The notes beneath the pieces were generated by a model. That model was not told the DNA's origin. It saw only the letters and a program-made list of their open reading frames with translations, and did no database searches. The translations under genes and the position numbers were made by a program. Source: Nephromyces sp. MM_2019 (lineage: Eukaryota > Apicomplexa > Aconoidasida > Nephromycida). From it: DNA of 16,420 nt. The stretch is from assembly GCA_015657535.1 (NCBI GenBank), contig JADHZB010000770.1, positions 1-16,420 of the forward strand, read 5' to 3'. Shown piece after piece: positions 1 through 10,490 of the stretch; positions within the stretch are counted from its first letter, which is position 1; the number at the start of each line of letters is the position of its first letter.

Positions 1-84
1 TTCGGCATAGGCTGAAGGCTCATCTTCGGCATAGGCTGAAGGCTCATCTTCGGCATAGGCTGAAGGCTCTTCAGCGTAGACCGA
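1..84 (-). repeat. 24-bp coding tandem repeat (EPSAYAED) at the window edge
   Basis: Three or more 24-bp units (two identical, then a diverging copy) lie in frame in the last visible exon of the long acidic gene and encode EPSAYAED-type octapeptides. The array starts at the first base of the window, so its true copy number is unknown. Confidence 0.85.
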
Positions 85-3000
85 AGGTGTTTCTTTAACA
101 TAAGCCACTGCTTCCTCTTCAGAGTAACTTATTGCTTCATAATTCCTTGCCAAATCAGCTTCCCCAAAAGCAGCCTCTTCCTGCCTCTCCTCCTCAATGA
201 AGTCCTCTTCAAGCACGGCAGGCGAATCTGCCAAATCATCAGCATCGTATGACCCAGCCTGGGCCTCCTCTGATAGCTGAAGAGCATCATCTACTGGAGA
301 GGCTATCATTTCATCATCTTCCAAGTACACCTCTTGCATACCCACCTCCTCTTCAGCCTTAGTATCCCCCACCTCAAACTCCTGCCCCTCCTCTCCCATA
401 TCCTGTTGTTGAACATCATCTTCCACACCCCCCCCCACAGCATCGTCAAAGCCTTCATCCTCCTCATACTCTTCAGCATCCTTCCATACTTCCAAGGCCT
501 CAATCTCTTCCTCCTGCTTCAGAGGCTCGTCTGCTGGCTCTGCTTCAGGCAACGCATACACAGCAGCTGGCGGAGCCACTAACTCTACCACCTTCTCAGC
601 TAAACCTTCAAGCTGTTTAACCTGCTGAGCATGATCCTCTAGAGAAACCTCAGCTTCCTTTCCATCAATCAACACACCTTCACCATATGGCTCCTTGCGA
701 AAGAGCGAGATCGTTACGTCTAAACGATTGTCATTCACCACTGCGCTGCTAACCCTAGCGTTCAAACTAGCCTCCATCTCAGAGAGAGCCTTAATCTCTA
801 CCTTGAGAACTTCCTTGAAGGAGACATCAAAGGAGAGAGCATCTAACTCGAAGCTGTGTGCGCCAGCTAAATCTGATGATGTTACGAGGGCTACATCTGG
901 AGGAAAAGGGATAGGGTGTGGGGGATGGGGGGTGGGAGTAATTGAATATGTTGCTCGAAAGGCTTCTTCACTAAATCAGAGGCATGTATCAAAGCTTTCA
1001 TATCGACGCTCGACAACGTGAGAACAAGAGTATCAGCAAAGGTATATATATGATGGATTATCAAAGCGGAATGTCAAATGTACATACAACCACTCCTTCG
1101 TAACACCCACAAAGAGCCCTCAATACGCCAGATTGCTATACACACACAAGATGGCGATACACTCAAGAGTATTACACACGCAAGATGGTTACCATGGTAA
1201 CATGGCTACACGCATACCTTCCCACATGTACAACCCTCCCACAATACATTGCCACACACACCACCCTCCTGCACAGACGCAAGCTACTCCCACACACACA
1301 CCAGTCTTGGAAGCATCCATGTAATCCCTGGGATGAATGGTTGCTACTTGCTCATCGTGGGGATAGTCTGCTTGGATGCCAGTGTCACGATTTTCGGGGG
1401 TTTCTAACACTTCAGCCGAGTAGACTGCCTCCTTCAGCGACTCCACATCGTCTAGCTCATCTATAGCCTCTGCATATGCACACACCCACACATCGTACCC
1501 ATATAACCAAAATCATCGGTAAAGGCAGCCTTTTCAAGACGCTACAAAAAGTGTGAAGACAAAACGCCCGCAATCTGCTTACATACAGCTCTCAAACGAG
1601 CATCCACACACATCATCTAAGATGTATAACTGCGAGTATATAGCGAAACTCATTCTTCCCGTTTTCGTACTAAAGAAAAATCGTAATTTTGCTACACACA
1701 CACACACACACACACACACGTGTTATAGGATAATCTGTAATCAAACGCTTTACGCTCATCGCTAACTCACACCTCTAGATATAAGTCACAAACTCGATTG
1801 TATAACTGACACACACCATTTTATAGCTTGTAAGCCACATTATGTCACTCACACACACCATGAAGACATACCCACACACATATATGCACACAGACCAACA
1901 CATTCACACTGTATACACAGACGCACACAGACCAACACATTCACACTGTATACACAGACGCACACAGACCAACACATTCACACTGTATACACAGACGCAC
2001 ACAGACATCACCCATCTCACAGACCCACCCCCCTCTCCTACGCCTCCATCACCTCTCTCTTTCTTGAGATCTTCATAACCAATCGCAGCTGCTTCCTGTT
2101 GAATGACAAAGTCCAACTCATCTAATGTTGCTTCTTCCTCAGCAGCAGCTCTCGCTGCCTCTGCTAACTCCAGATCTTGTGTGTTGATAGCAGGGCCATC
2201 AAGTTCTACATAGTCTCTTAACCACTCACTCACAACCTTATCATCCATGACCTGTTCTCCTTCATCTTCTTCTACTTCATCGGGAGCTATCTCAAACCCT
2301 CCCGAGACATTCTGTGCAGCTCTATCTTCTTCCTCACGAGAGCTCGCTAAATCGTCATCTACATAATCAACTACCACTCTTTCTCTAGCTCCTTCTTCGA
2401 CTTCAGAGTGGTCAATCTGTTCCTGCTCTTGTATAGCTTCCTGTATAGCTTCCTTAATAGCATCCTCAATAGCTTCATCAAGGAGATCATCGCCTAGGTG
2501 ATCTTCATCCTCTACTGGTTCATCTACAGGTTCATCTACAGGTTCATCTACAGGTTCATCTACAGGTTCATCTACAGGTTCATCTACAGGTTCATCTACG
2601 GCATGTTGACCTCCACTTCCCACCACAGCACCCTCTAGAGCCTCAAACTTCTCAGGAATCAGCTTCCTATCCGCCTCCACCTTCTCAGCATCAATCACAA
2701 ACTCACCGTTAGGGAGACGACGATAAGACGCTCTCGTAAAATACTTTGGACGAGAGACGGTGATCTTCGTTCCAGCCTTGGCATTAGGATAGTTCAAAGC
2801 CTCTTTCAGCACAATCTCTTGGGAGGGAAGGAAGGAAGGAGTTCTAATAGAATCTTCTCTACGGAAAGAATGCTGCTTCTCTAATAGAGATGTAGTTCCA
2901 GGAAGAGAAGACTCACCAATTATCAAGTCATTGGGAAGTTCAGGCAGCTGATCATCGCCGAACAGATTATCGCCATCCTTTCTCCCTAAGTAAGGAGAAG

Positions 3001-4858
3001 CCTGAGAAGTTCCTGTTCCCATAGTAGGCAGAGAAGGTAGAGTCTCTAGGGACTGCCGAGCATGCAAAGGGCCAGGATAGTCAGTGTGTTCCCACTTCCA
3101 CAGAGGAATTTGATTCTCTGCCTGATTGCCAGAGACCTGGTCGGGCTCTCTAGCAGGTGTTGGGGCTCCTCCTTTAGCCTTGGCTTTAGCTGCTGCATGT
3201 GTAGACTGACCTATCACTATATCACTCACATTGCTAGGCTTAGCTCCACCCAAGGGAGCATAGCCATCCATAGAGCCCTGGGGAACAAGAGGGGCAGCAG
3301 GAGAAGGCCTAGAAGGCTGGGTCATACTCCCTTCATACGCCACACCATAGAGTGGTGCTCTGAGGGCATCACGCAGCCTAGCGTCATTATAAGGTGAGGG
3401 TAGCATGCTAGATCCAGCAGTTAACTGAGGCTGTGAGAAACCACCACGATAAGATTGTAGGGATTCCCAAGTCACTACACCCTCAAGAATTTTTGCATGC
3501 CTCTTCATTGAATCTCTAGTACGGAACCTAGGAGGGTGGATAGTGATGCTAGGGGGTTCTCTAGGGAAAGATTCTTCAACGCCTAGGGAGGCATAAGACT
3601 CACGACGAGGTGATGCTTCCATCTGTGTGTAGGAGCGATTGTTCTCAGCGTAGGATCGCTCGTAGAGGTTCCTAGGAGATGCTCGAGGTGCTACCTTTTG
3701 AGCACCCCTAGGAGTTGCTAGCACCTGCTGGTGTGTGTGTTCCTCGAGGTTTCTAGAAGCTGCTACTACATTCGGAGAAGGTTGTCTGACACTGGAGGAT
3801 CGCACTCCACTCTTACTCTTATCATAGTCGTCAAATTCAGGTCGAGGTGTCCCCGCTAGAAGTGTGTGGCTCCCACGGCTATCAGCTACTCCTTTAGGTA
3901 GTCTCCTGTGTGCAGCATGGCCAAGATCGTTATAGGCACCAGTATTTTGCCCCCCAGACATCCCCACAAGCTTATTCCCCGCAGATTCAACAACTTTCTT
4001 CCAGTCTTGTGTGTTGCTCTCCAATGGTTGCTGTTGTCCAGCTGTTGAGTAGTATGCGGAGGACCTACCCATTAAGGGGGTTCCTGGGGCCACTGGAGTA
4101 CTAGTAGTTTCACCTGCACTACCCTGAGCAGCTATTGATTGATGGCCGGCAAGCTGATGCTTCCAAAACCCCATGATGCCATTAGAAAGCTGATCCTGAG
4201 CAGATAATCCATGGTTAAAGCCATAGCCTGAATGATTGGAATAGACGTCAGCATCCTTCAGGTTGTGTGCACCGGGTTTTATACCTACTACCCCTCCTCG
4301 ATTCTCAAAGTCAGGGGGTGCAGCTGCATGAATCGCTTGGTGTAAGTACATCGGCTGGCCCGAAAATTTATCAATGTGCGCAGGAGACATTGAATCAAAG
4401 GCGAGAGATGGAAAAGAATCACCTTGCTCGCTCCAGCTTGATGAGTTACTAGAGTGAAGCTTAGCATGTTCGTAGAATTGATAGAATGAAGACTGAAAGG
4501 CTGAAGATAGGGATTTTGCATCCACTTTCATGGGCACACTAGGCTGCTTCTCCAACTCATTGGGTTCACAGGTGTCTGCAGATGTAACGATGGTATCAAT
4601 GTGTATTGGTGTTGCTGTAGCCCCTGAGAAATCCTGGTTTGTGAAGTCTAGAGCAGCATGTGTGTGTTCAGCTTTCGAAGCCTTCGCTGTTTCTTCGTTA
4701 GCATCATCGTTTGCGTATGATACTGCAGGAGGATCAATCAGCCTGTGTGTTGCCTCCTCAGCTAGCGAAGCTGCCCGGAGCTCTTCTCGCTTGCTTGTTA
4801 TAGGTAGGAAGCTGCTATCTGAGGAGAGTAAGATCGGCTTACCAGCCGCGTTGCCCAT
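1..4858 (-). CDS. Large acidic low-complexity protein with N-myristoylation-type start, 3 exons, C-terminus off the left edge
   Basis: Proposed exons, in transcript order, are 4858-2053, 1469-1302 and 896-1 (running off the window). Both introns (2052-1470 and 1301-897) have GT...AG ends and both are phase 1: G joins AG to give Glu, and G joins AT to give Asp, with the frame open throughout. I chose the ATG at 4858 (context AACATGG) because the frame upstream of it translates only repeat-like sequence, and because MGNAAGKP is a plausible N-myristoylation signal (Gly2, small residue at position 6). The protein is at least 1290 residues. The first 650 or so residues are Ser/Pro/Gly/His-rich and look disordered. 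Near residue 700 there is a compact basic stretch, RPKYFTRASYRRLPNGEF. After it come seven VDEP repeats and a strongly acidic region rich in Glu, Asp and Ala, which continues through exons 2 and 3 to EPSAYAED repeats at the window edge. There are no catalytic motifs or membrane segments. A membrane-anchored scaffold or cytoskeletal protein is an inference only; I recognise no family. Confidence 0.8.
1889..2005. repeat. 37-bp minisatellite, 3 identical units, inside intron 1 of the acidic gene
   Basis: Units lie at 1889-1925, 1926-1962 and 1963-1999, each beginning cacagaccaacacattcaca, followed by a partial unit. The unit is TG-rich on the gene's sense strand. It sits in the intron between 2052 and 1470, so the long open frame that runs through it is not part of the protein. 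37 is not a multiple of 3, which fits a noncoding repeat. Confidence 0.9.
2513..2600 (-). repeat. 12-bp coding tandem repeat, seven VDEP units
   Basis: About seven near-identical 12-bp units (ggttcatctaca on the + strand) encode VDEP seven times in exon 1 of the acidic gene. The near-identity at the DNA level points to recent replication slippage. Confidence 0.9.
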
Positions 4859-5072
4859 GTTGAGAAGTGTGGAGATACGATAAAGGGGGCCTCCGTTTTC
4901 GGCTGGGAAGGGATAGGGAGGAACAGGTGTGTGTGAGGGAGGAAAGATACTTGAGAAGTATGTGTGTCCGTGGAGCACAACCTTCAAGCAGATATGCGTA
5001 GAGTGCAACCTGTAAGCGGACGCTTGTGTGGAGCACAACCTTCAAGCGTGTGTGCGTGCATCTCAAACAAGT
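4859..5072. other. Intergenic gap / 5' leader of the acidic gene with a degenerate repeat
   Basis: This 214-bp stretch separates the ATG of the acidic gene from the proposed stop of the small gene upstream of it on the same strand. It holds two exact copies of gcacaaccttcaagc (about 4976 and 5033) and a diverged copy between them, giving units of roughly 30 bp. The promoter and 5' UTR of the acidic gene must lie here or further upstream, but I see no recognisable promoter element. Confidence 0.6.
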
Positions 5073-6140
5073 TTATGTGAGGCTATCGCAATGCACAAGT
5101 GTGCGTCTATCCCAAACCATACGTTGGTGTGTCTTGATCCCAATCCAGAAGAGTGTGTGTACTTCACTCAAATATGCTGGCTGTGAAGCAATGGATGAGT
5201 TGTAGAGGTACCAGTGAGGGGCTTGCCTCTTCACAAAGAACCTTGAAGGTATGCTAAACTTCACTTGGAGGAACACACACAAGGAGAGAAACCTACAGTA
5301 ACTCTTCCTACCGCACACACAGAGATGTGCACCTAATGGCATGCATATAACCTAGATAGTAGCCTTACCAGCTGATTTTCCCGTACATACACACACACTA
5401 GCATATGCAAGGCTTGATCTGCGCATTGGATACGTACTAATTCCATACATTGCAATCCCTCAACACATTAGCGCATCTGAACAATCCCAGGCACCAACGC
5501 ATATACACTGACACATGCACACAGTCACACGCACACAAACTCAATTATGCCCATTATCACACTATCATGAAAAGGAACTTACGAGTACCCACACACACGC
5601 ACAAACTGCTGTAGAATCACCCACAAAAGCGAATACATACAAAGACATTCAAATAAATAAGTCGAGCGTACACACACACACACACACACGAACCAACATA
5701 CACCCTCAAACATAGATACAGGCATACAAACATACAAACAAGCACGCATACACACAGAAACCAACACGCACTCTCGCGTATATGCACATTTTAAGCCTAC
5801 CTTAGCTTAAACAGAAATTGAGTGCACTTACAGTTATCAGAAGCAGTTGAAGCAACTACTTGCAGGGAATGAGTACATCAACCAAAGAAGACAGAGCAAG
5901 AAGTTGCTTTTGTTGAGTATAAGCCAATACTAGCAGCGTATCAAGACATCAAATAAAACTGTACACACAAAAAAATTATAGGTGTATACAGAGGGAACAC
6001 ACGAGCAACAACATGGAAACACACACGCTCAAAGGAGGCTTTTTTGTAAGATTAACCCATCGTCTAATCTTTTAGGCACTTCCACGTACCAAAATACACA
6101 CACACGTCAAAACTATATTAAGCGATCCATTCTCAGACAT
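5073..6140 (-). CDS. Predicted small protein of 111 residues, 4 exons (splice model)
   Basis: Proposed exons on the - strand are 6140-6104, 5929-5860, 5436-5399 and 5263-5073 (stop TAA at 5075-5073). Phases agree at every join: phase 1, phase 2, phase 1. The pieces read MSENGSLNIVLT, then LAYTQQKQLLALSSLVDVLI, then TYPMRRSSLAYA, then KFSIPSRFFVKRQAPHWYLY and on to a C-terminus ending HCDSLT. The first intron starts within a GT run, so the exact donor is picked by phase. All introns are TG-rich on the sense strand, like those of the neighbouring genes. The N-terminal half could form amphipathic helices and the C-terminal half is basic and aromatic. I recognise no family. The last exon is the best supported; the 38-bp third exon is the weakest. 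An alternative donor GTAAGT near 5833 could lengthen exon 2 in another frame. Confidence 0.42.
5437..5859. other. CA-rich stretch, proposed intron 2 of the small - strand gene
   Basis: 423 bp dominated by acacac runs on the + strand, including a pure (CA)n tract near 5670-5690. Apart from a possible minor exon next to the GTAAGT-type donor near 5833 on the - strand, I see nothing coding in it. Confidence 0.5.
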
Positions 6141-6179
6141 GAAACGATGCTATAAATAACTACACACGCCACCATATAT

Positions 6180-6650
6180 CGACACACAAATACCAAATAA
6201 ACAGACACACACTATTATATATGCAGACATATACATGCATACCAACACACAGATCAAGACATGTATACCAACACACAGATACACACATTCATATACGCCA
6301 ATACACACAGGCACCAACACAATAACACACACAGATGAAGACATGTATACCAACACACAGATAGACACACACATGCACACAAACACACACAAACATACAG
6401 ACACACACGAACATACACACGAACATACAGACACACGAACATACACACGAACATACAGACACACCAACAAAAAAGACACATAGATATACACCAACACACA
6501 GACACATAGATACACACCAACAAAAAAGACACATAGATATATACCAACACACAGACACATAGATACACACCAACAAACAGACACACACCAACACACACTT
6601 AGACATAATAATACACAGACACACAGACACACACAGATCACTACACCACT
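6180..6650. repeat. CA-rich minisatellite block, about 26-27 bp half-units, between divergent genes
   Basis: The block is almost entirely CA-rich on the + strand. Its right half (about 6465-6600) repeats a 53-bp unit made of two related halves, one starting accaacaaaaaagacacatag and the other accaacacacagacacatag. The left half repeats gacatgtataccaacacaca three times at irregular spacing. It lies between the proposed starts of two divergent genes and would include or adjoin their shared promoter region. Long open frames across it on the - strand are Cys/Val-rich repeat translations, not genes. Confidence 0.85.
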
Positions 6651-6981
6651 ATATACCAATACGCACTAAACCCTCCCCATAGTTTTCCACCACATTTCCC
6701 ATCCTGCACACACACACTCTTACCAACCCCCCCCCCACCCACCACACTAGCTAACCAAATTATCCATGTAAGTGCTAAATAAAGTGCTTCTTCCTCCCAA
6801 GTATTCTTATGCAGAGAACACCTCCTCAACGTGGAATTCCACCGGCTATTCGCTCAATAAGTTTACAGCATGCAAATTCCGCGAATTAGCATACGCAGAA
6901 ATACAAAAAAATCAGAAGAACAGAAATTTGCAAATGAGAGAGCATCGCTTCCGCCGAGTATAAAATAAAGTGGCTGCTTAG

Positions 6982-7830
6982 GCATTTCATCGCCCAATGA
7001 GGAGTGCCTGTTTGAGAAAGCGATGAAGTCGAAGGATTTTCCTGTAGAAAATGTGCTGGGTGATATACTGGCGGTTCCTAAGGGGGAAGCTCTAGGCTGG
7101 AGGCTGTACGTACACTGAAAGCTGTGCTTTGTACGAGGATTTGGTGTGCGAATTTGTGCATAAGAACGGGGGGGGTTCTTCTTTCATGTGTTTGGGGGCG
7201 CTGGGAACAGCAAGACGGGTTTGGGGAGAGTTGGATGGGGGGTGTGTGTTAAGGTTACGTAACGGGTTTGTGCGCGGTGTGTATTGCGGTAATTCATCTG
7301 GGGGGATGTGAGGGACGCACGGGAATGTGGAACATTTGAGGGGGGTTGGTGTATGGTGGGAAGCAAAACAATTTAGGGGTGGAGGGTTTGTTGGTTTAGG
7401 TTACCGCGATTGAGGCGGGGGTGCAGGGTGCGGGGGGTGCAGAGTGTCGGCAGGGTGCAGGGTGAGGGGGGGTGCACAGTGAGGGGAGTGTAGTGTGTGT
7501 GTGCGGTACAGGGTGTATGTGGAGTGCAGGGTGCGTGGGGTGCAGCATAGGTATGTTGCAGAGTATGCGATGTTTCAATAGTTTTTTTGCTGTACAATGT
7601 GTTTGGTGTGCAAGAAGCTAGGAGTGTAGAGGTAATGTAAAGGTTGCAGGCTTTGTGAGGGCTTTTAGGAGGCCTCAAGCGTGTGCGTGAACTAAGTGGT
7701 AAGGTAAGGCAGGAGTATATGCACATTACACTGTGCCGTAGGTGGTAGGGGGGTTTAGTAATGATAAAGAAACAACGTATGTGTGTTGGAGGATAATGAT
7801 GTTGTCTGTGTGTGCTGGAAGGTAATACTA

Positions 7831-7865
<35 letters not shown>

Positions 7866-10263
7866 GGAGCAGAGATTTAGTCCACGCACATTGTAGACAC
7901 TGCGACTTGCTATCATATAATACAATAAGTAGGAAGGGAAAAAGTGCGTATTGAAATAGCACTTGTGTGTGTTGATAGTGTGCTATATAATATGATAAGG
8001 AGGAAGCAGATATTCCCATAGTAGAAAGAGCAGAGTATTTCAATGAAGAATAGCGTAATTAAACAGAATCGAATGCTTTCTGGCGAACACACAATTTGCT
8101 AGAAATTAAAAAGTAAATACCCACACCTTCTAGTGCGTGCCACACTATGAAGTGTGCGTATTGGCATGGAGAGTGCATGTACATCAGTATTAAGCGTGTG
8201 TGTGCGTCACTATTAGAGTCTGTGTGTGTATCACTATTTAGAGTGTGTGTGCATCACTATTTAGAATGTGTGTGTATCACTGTTAACTTTGCACATCGAG
8301 ATGAGACCATAAAATTTTGAAGCAAACACGCCTAATCTACTATGCAGCTGCATTAGTAGTTATTAGGAGGAAGTCTAGGTTTTGCTGGTGCCTCTAAAGT
8401 AGAGCACTACCTTGAGGGTATGTTTGATATGACGCAACATCAGTATACGATCGTGTTCTCCATGAAGCAACAGCTGAGCTTAAGACACGCCATACACACA
8501 GTATGCTACTCCAATACACTACACATGCGCATTACATACTACTCAGTATAACTAAACACACAAACACACATCATATTATTCAGATATACCTCACGTACAG
8601 TATCATACTACTTAAGTATAATTCATGCACACCCATCGTACTTCTCAAAGACACTACGCACACACGCATTATATTAAAAAAGACACTGCGTACACACACA
8701 TACAATTCAAATACAACTCACACGCAACATCATACTACTTTAGTGCACTTCACACACATTTTACTCAGATATCACACATAGCCTGTACATTTAAGAAGCT
8801 GCTTCTCATCCTAACTAAGCAGCTCACCCATGGCTTAAATACACGCACCCACTCCTTTTTGAGGCCTTGAGAGAAGCACTCATGCTAAGGCTTCCTAACA
8901 AAAGAAGGTAAAGCTTTTAGCTGATGCACATCGACGTACTCATCTACACATTACTACACGACGATGCGCACACCACTAAGCTTGAGGTAGGCAGAGATGA
9001 GGTAGCGTACACACACACACGCGCACACGCATACATCCACGCACACATAGATACTCGTGGCGTCAACTAGCCAATGCATGTATAGTTCATGCTATTCCGG
9101 TAAGTGCACACATGAATGTGATATGTGTGTGTATGATATGAATGTATTTTGTGCGCGATGCGTTAATTATAAAATGAGTGGCAATTCTATGATTCGTATG
9201 TAAGGTGTGTGTCTGTGTGTGCGTGATGTGCGTGTACTGCGTGTGTGGTCTGTGTGTTGTGTGTATACATGTGTGTTTGTGGTGTGAGCGTCGTACGTGC
9301 ATGCTGGATGTGGTGTGCATTGCGTGTATATATGTGTGCGCGTGCTTCTCTCTGCCTGTGTGCGTCTCTCTGTGCATGTACATGATGTCTGTGTGGTACG
9401 TCTGTCCTGTGTGTATCTCCTACGTGTTCCTGGGGTGTGTGTAGAGTGTGATTGCAGTGTATACTGTGTATGATGCTTGTGTGCTGTTGGCAGGGTAGAT
9501 GCATGGCAACACCGACAGTATGTGTGTTCCTGCAGGCTAGCGTAAACTCTATGGTGTATCTTAATCATGACGTGCGTGCTGACAGGTGAGTGGTGTGCGT
9601 ATGGGGAGAATGAACGTAAGTTATGAGTGCTAGAGTATGAAATGCATACGGGTTGCATACTAATTACCTGTGTGCGCACGGGTTTGTGTGTGTTAGCTTG
9701 CCTCCTGCGTGTGTGTGGATGCTTCCTGCGTGTGAGTGTGTATATCCATCCCTCCGCATCTATTGTGTGCGCGCACATCCATCCCTTCATGTGTGCGTTT
9801 GTGAGTATATCTATCCCTGTGTGTCTGTGTGCGTGCATATCCGAGTGTGTGTGTGTGTATCTCTCCCTGCTCGTGTGTGTGCATGTATATCTCTCCCTGC
9901 TCGTGTGTGTGTGTATATCTCTCCCTGCTCGTGTGTGTGTGTGTACATCTCTCCCTGCTCGTGTGTGTGTGTGTATGTCTCCCTGCTCGTGTGTGTGTGT
10001 GTATGTCTCCCTGCTCGTGTGTGTGTGTGTATATCTTTCCCTGCGTGTATGCATGTGCAAATTTTGAGGCTTTGCAGTAGTCGCACATCCGATGCAGCAG
10101 CAAGTCCCCCCGTTGACTCAGTTACGCTCTCCAGCCGTAAGCCGCTTCTACAGTAGCTGCTACCGGAGATTTCCTAGAAGGCAGTTTTGCACACACACAT
10201 AGTTTTCTTTGCATGGAAACCGCAAAAAGTAAAGAATTTCATGAGCTTTTTTTGAGGGAGTTT
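6982..10263 (+). CDS. Predicted multi-exon protein of unknown family (splice model, both ends uncertain)
   Basis: Core exons on + are 6982-7105, 8374-8500, 8921-9006, 9051-9099, 9536-9585, 10078-10136 and 10178-10263. Reading frame and phase agree at each join (2, 0, 2, 0, 2, 1). Donors include GTACGT, GTATGC, GTAAGTGC, GTGAGTGG and GTAAGC; a CTAAC branch-point-like site precedes the 8921 acceptor. Visible pieces: SSPNEECLFEKAMKSKDF in the first exon, SKVEHYLEGMFDMTQHQYTI in the second, LMHIDVLIYTLLHDDAHTTK in the third, YSWRQLANACIVHAIP in the fourth, ASVNSMVYLNHDVRAD in the fifth. It looks like a mostly helical soluble protein; I recognise no domain. The start is unresolved: ATG at 6809 (donor GTTTAC near 6857) or ATG at 6869 would join in frame, the latter only through a 24-nt intron. 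The second exon's acceptor (8374 or 8379) is weak. A further exon 10531-10562 after a strong acceptor may follow; the stop is not located with confidence. Confidence 0.45.
7390..7560 (+). repeat. G-rich irregular repeat (gtgcagggtg motif)
   Basis: About a dozen short units built from gtgcagggtg or gtgcggggggt lie on the + strand, with many runs of three to seven G. The run density would permit G-quadruplex folding in the transcript or the + DNA strand. Confidence 0.75.
7830..7862 (+). repeat. (TG)n microsatellite
   Basis: An uninterrupted run of about 15 TG dinucleotides in the proposed long intron of the + strand gene. Confidence 0.95.
8195..8285 (+). repeat. About 30-bp tandem repeat, tgtgtgtatcactatttaga type
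   Basis: Four degenerate units, each a TG run followed by (a/c)tcactatttagag or a close variant, in the proposed long intron. Confidence 0.75.
8501..8920. other. CA-rich proposed intron with degenerate catactact repeats
   Basis: 420 bp beginning GTATGC and ending cttttag, with CTAAC about 25 bases before the end. Three copies of catactact(c/t)(a/t)agt occur at about 8535, 8604 and 8731, amid CA-rich DNA. This is one of the few introns in the window that is CA-rich, not TG-rich, on its proposed sense strand. Confidence 0.45.
9100..9535. other. TG-rich proposed intron
   Basis: 436 bp from a GTAAGTGC donor to a gttcctgcag acceptor, mostly TG-rich with no regular unit. Open frames on both strands here are low-complexity Cys/Val or His/Thr translations. 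Confidence 0.5.
9848..10045 (+). repeat. Minisatellite of 27-31 bp, 7 units (tctccctgctcg plus TG run)
   Basis: Seven units of the form tatctctccctgctcg followed by a GT run of variable length. The ctccctgctcg core is invariant in six units and changes to ttccctgcgtg in the last. It lies in the proposed intron 9586-10077 of the + strand gene. It keeps frames open on both strands, which explains several long spurious ORFs. Confidence 0.95.
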
Positions 10264-10490
10264 GTGTGTGTGTAGTTGATTGGATGTGTGTGTATGTAGT
10301 TAATCTTGTGTGCTTATAATTAATTGTGTGTGTGTAGTTAATTTTGTGTGTATGTAGTTAATTTTGTATGCGTATAGTTAATTTTGTGTTCGTAACTGAT
10401 TGGATGTGGTTTGTTGTGTGTGTAACTGATTTGTTGTATGTGTGTATACCTAATTCTTGTGCGCATATGTAGCTAATTTTGTGTATCTGT
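10262..10490 (+). repeat. About 20-22 bp degenerate tandem repeat (tgtgtgtagttaatttt)
   Basis: Around ten units of a TG run followed by gtagttaatttt or gtaactgatt variants. It falls after the last core exon of the + strand gene and before the strong acceptor ttttttcttggattttag at 10530, so it is probably intronic. Confidence 0.8.

Larger units (their letters stand above)
7106..8373. other. TG/G-rich stretch, proposed long intron of the + strand gene
   Basis: 1268 bp beginning with GTACGT. It is strongly G-rich on + at 7150-7560, TG-rich after that, and holds a pure (TG)n run near 7830-7862 and a repeat near 8200-8285. Frames stay open over 7122-7240 because the strand lacks T and A, so an extra exon there is possible but weakly supported. 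No other coding signal seen. Confidence 0.45.

Noticed and set aside
1904..2052. Continuation of the acidic protein's open frame through the 37-bp repeat
   Set aside because: The frame becomes Cys/Val-rich repeat translation, and a GT donor at 2052 joins in phase to a clearly protein-like exon at 1469.
4859..5038. Upstream Met at 5038 as start of the acidic protein
   Set aside because: The extra 60 residues translate intergenic repeats, while MGNAAGKP at 4858 has a good start context and a coherent N-terminus.
6150..6659. 169-residue and overlapping Cys/Val-rich ORFs on the - strand
   Set aside because: They are translations of a CA-rich minisatellite that lacks stops in several frames; no start context or complexity.
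6840..6985. Reassigned TAA codon (two in-frame TAA in a protein-like + strand frame)
   Set aside because: RanBP1 ends at TAA followed two codons later by TAG, and other models end at TAA or TGA, so the standard code is simpler.
8379..8475. Opposite-strand exon over the second core exon of the + strand gene
   Set aside because: The - strand is open in two frames here and has a fair donor, but it lacks phase-matched neighbours, while the + strand exon joins the 8921 exon in phase.
8907..8920. 13-nt intron GTAAAGCTTTTAG, and a near-identical one on - at 15231-15219
   Set aside because: Removing the first breaks the frame of the next exon. Both fit better as the last bases of longer introns with ordinary acceptors.
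9167..10067. 297-residue His/Thr/Arg-rich ORF on - and overlapping Cys/Val ORFs on +
   Set aside because: Both strands are open because of TG/CA repeats, and in-phase + strand exons with good splice sites lie inside the same span.
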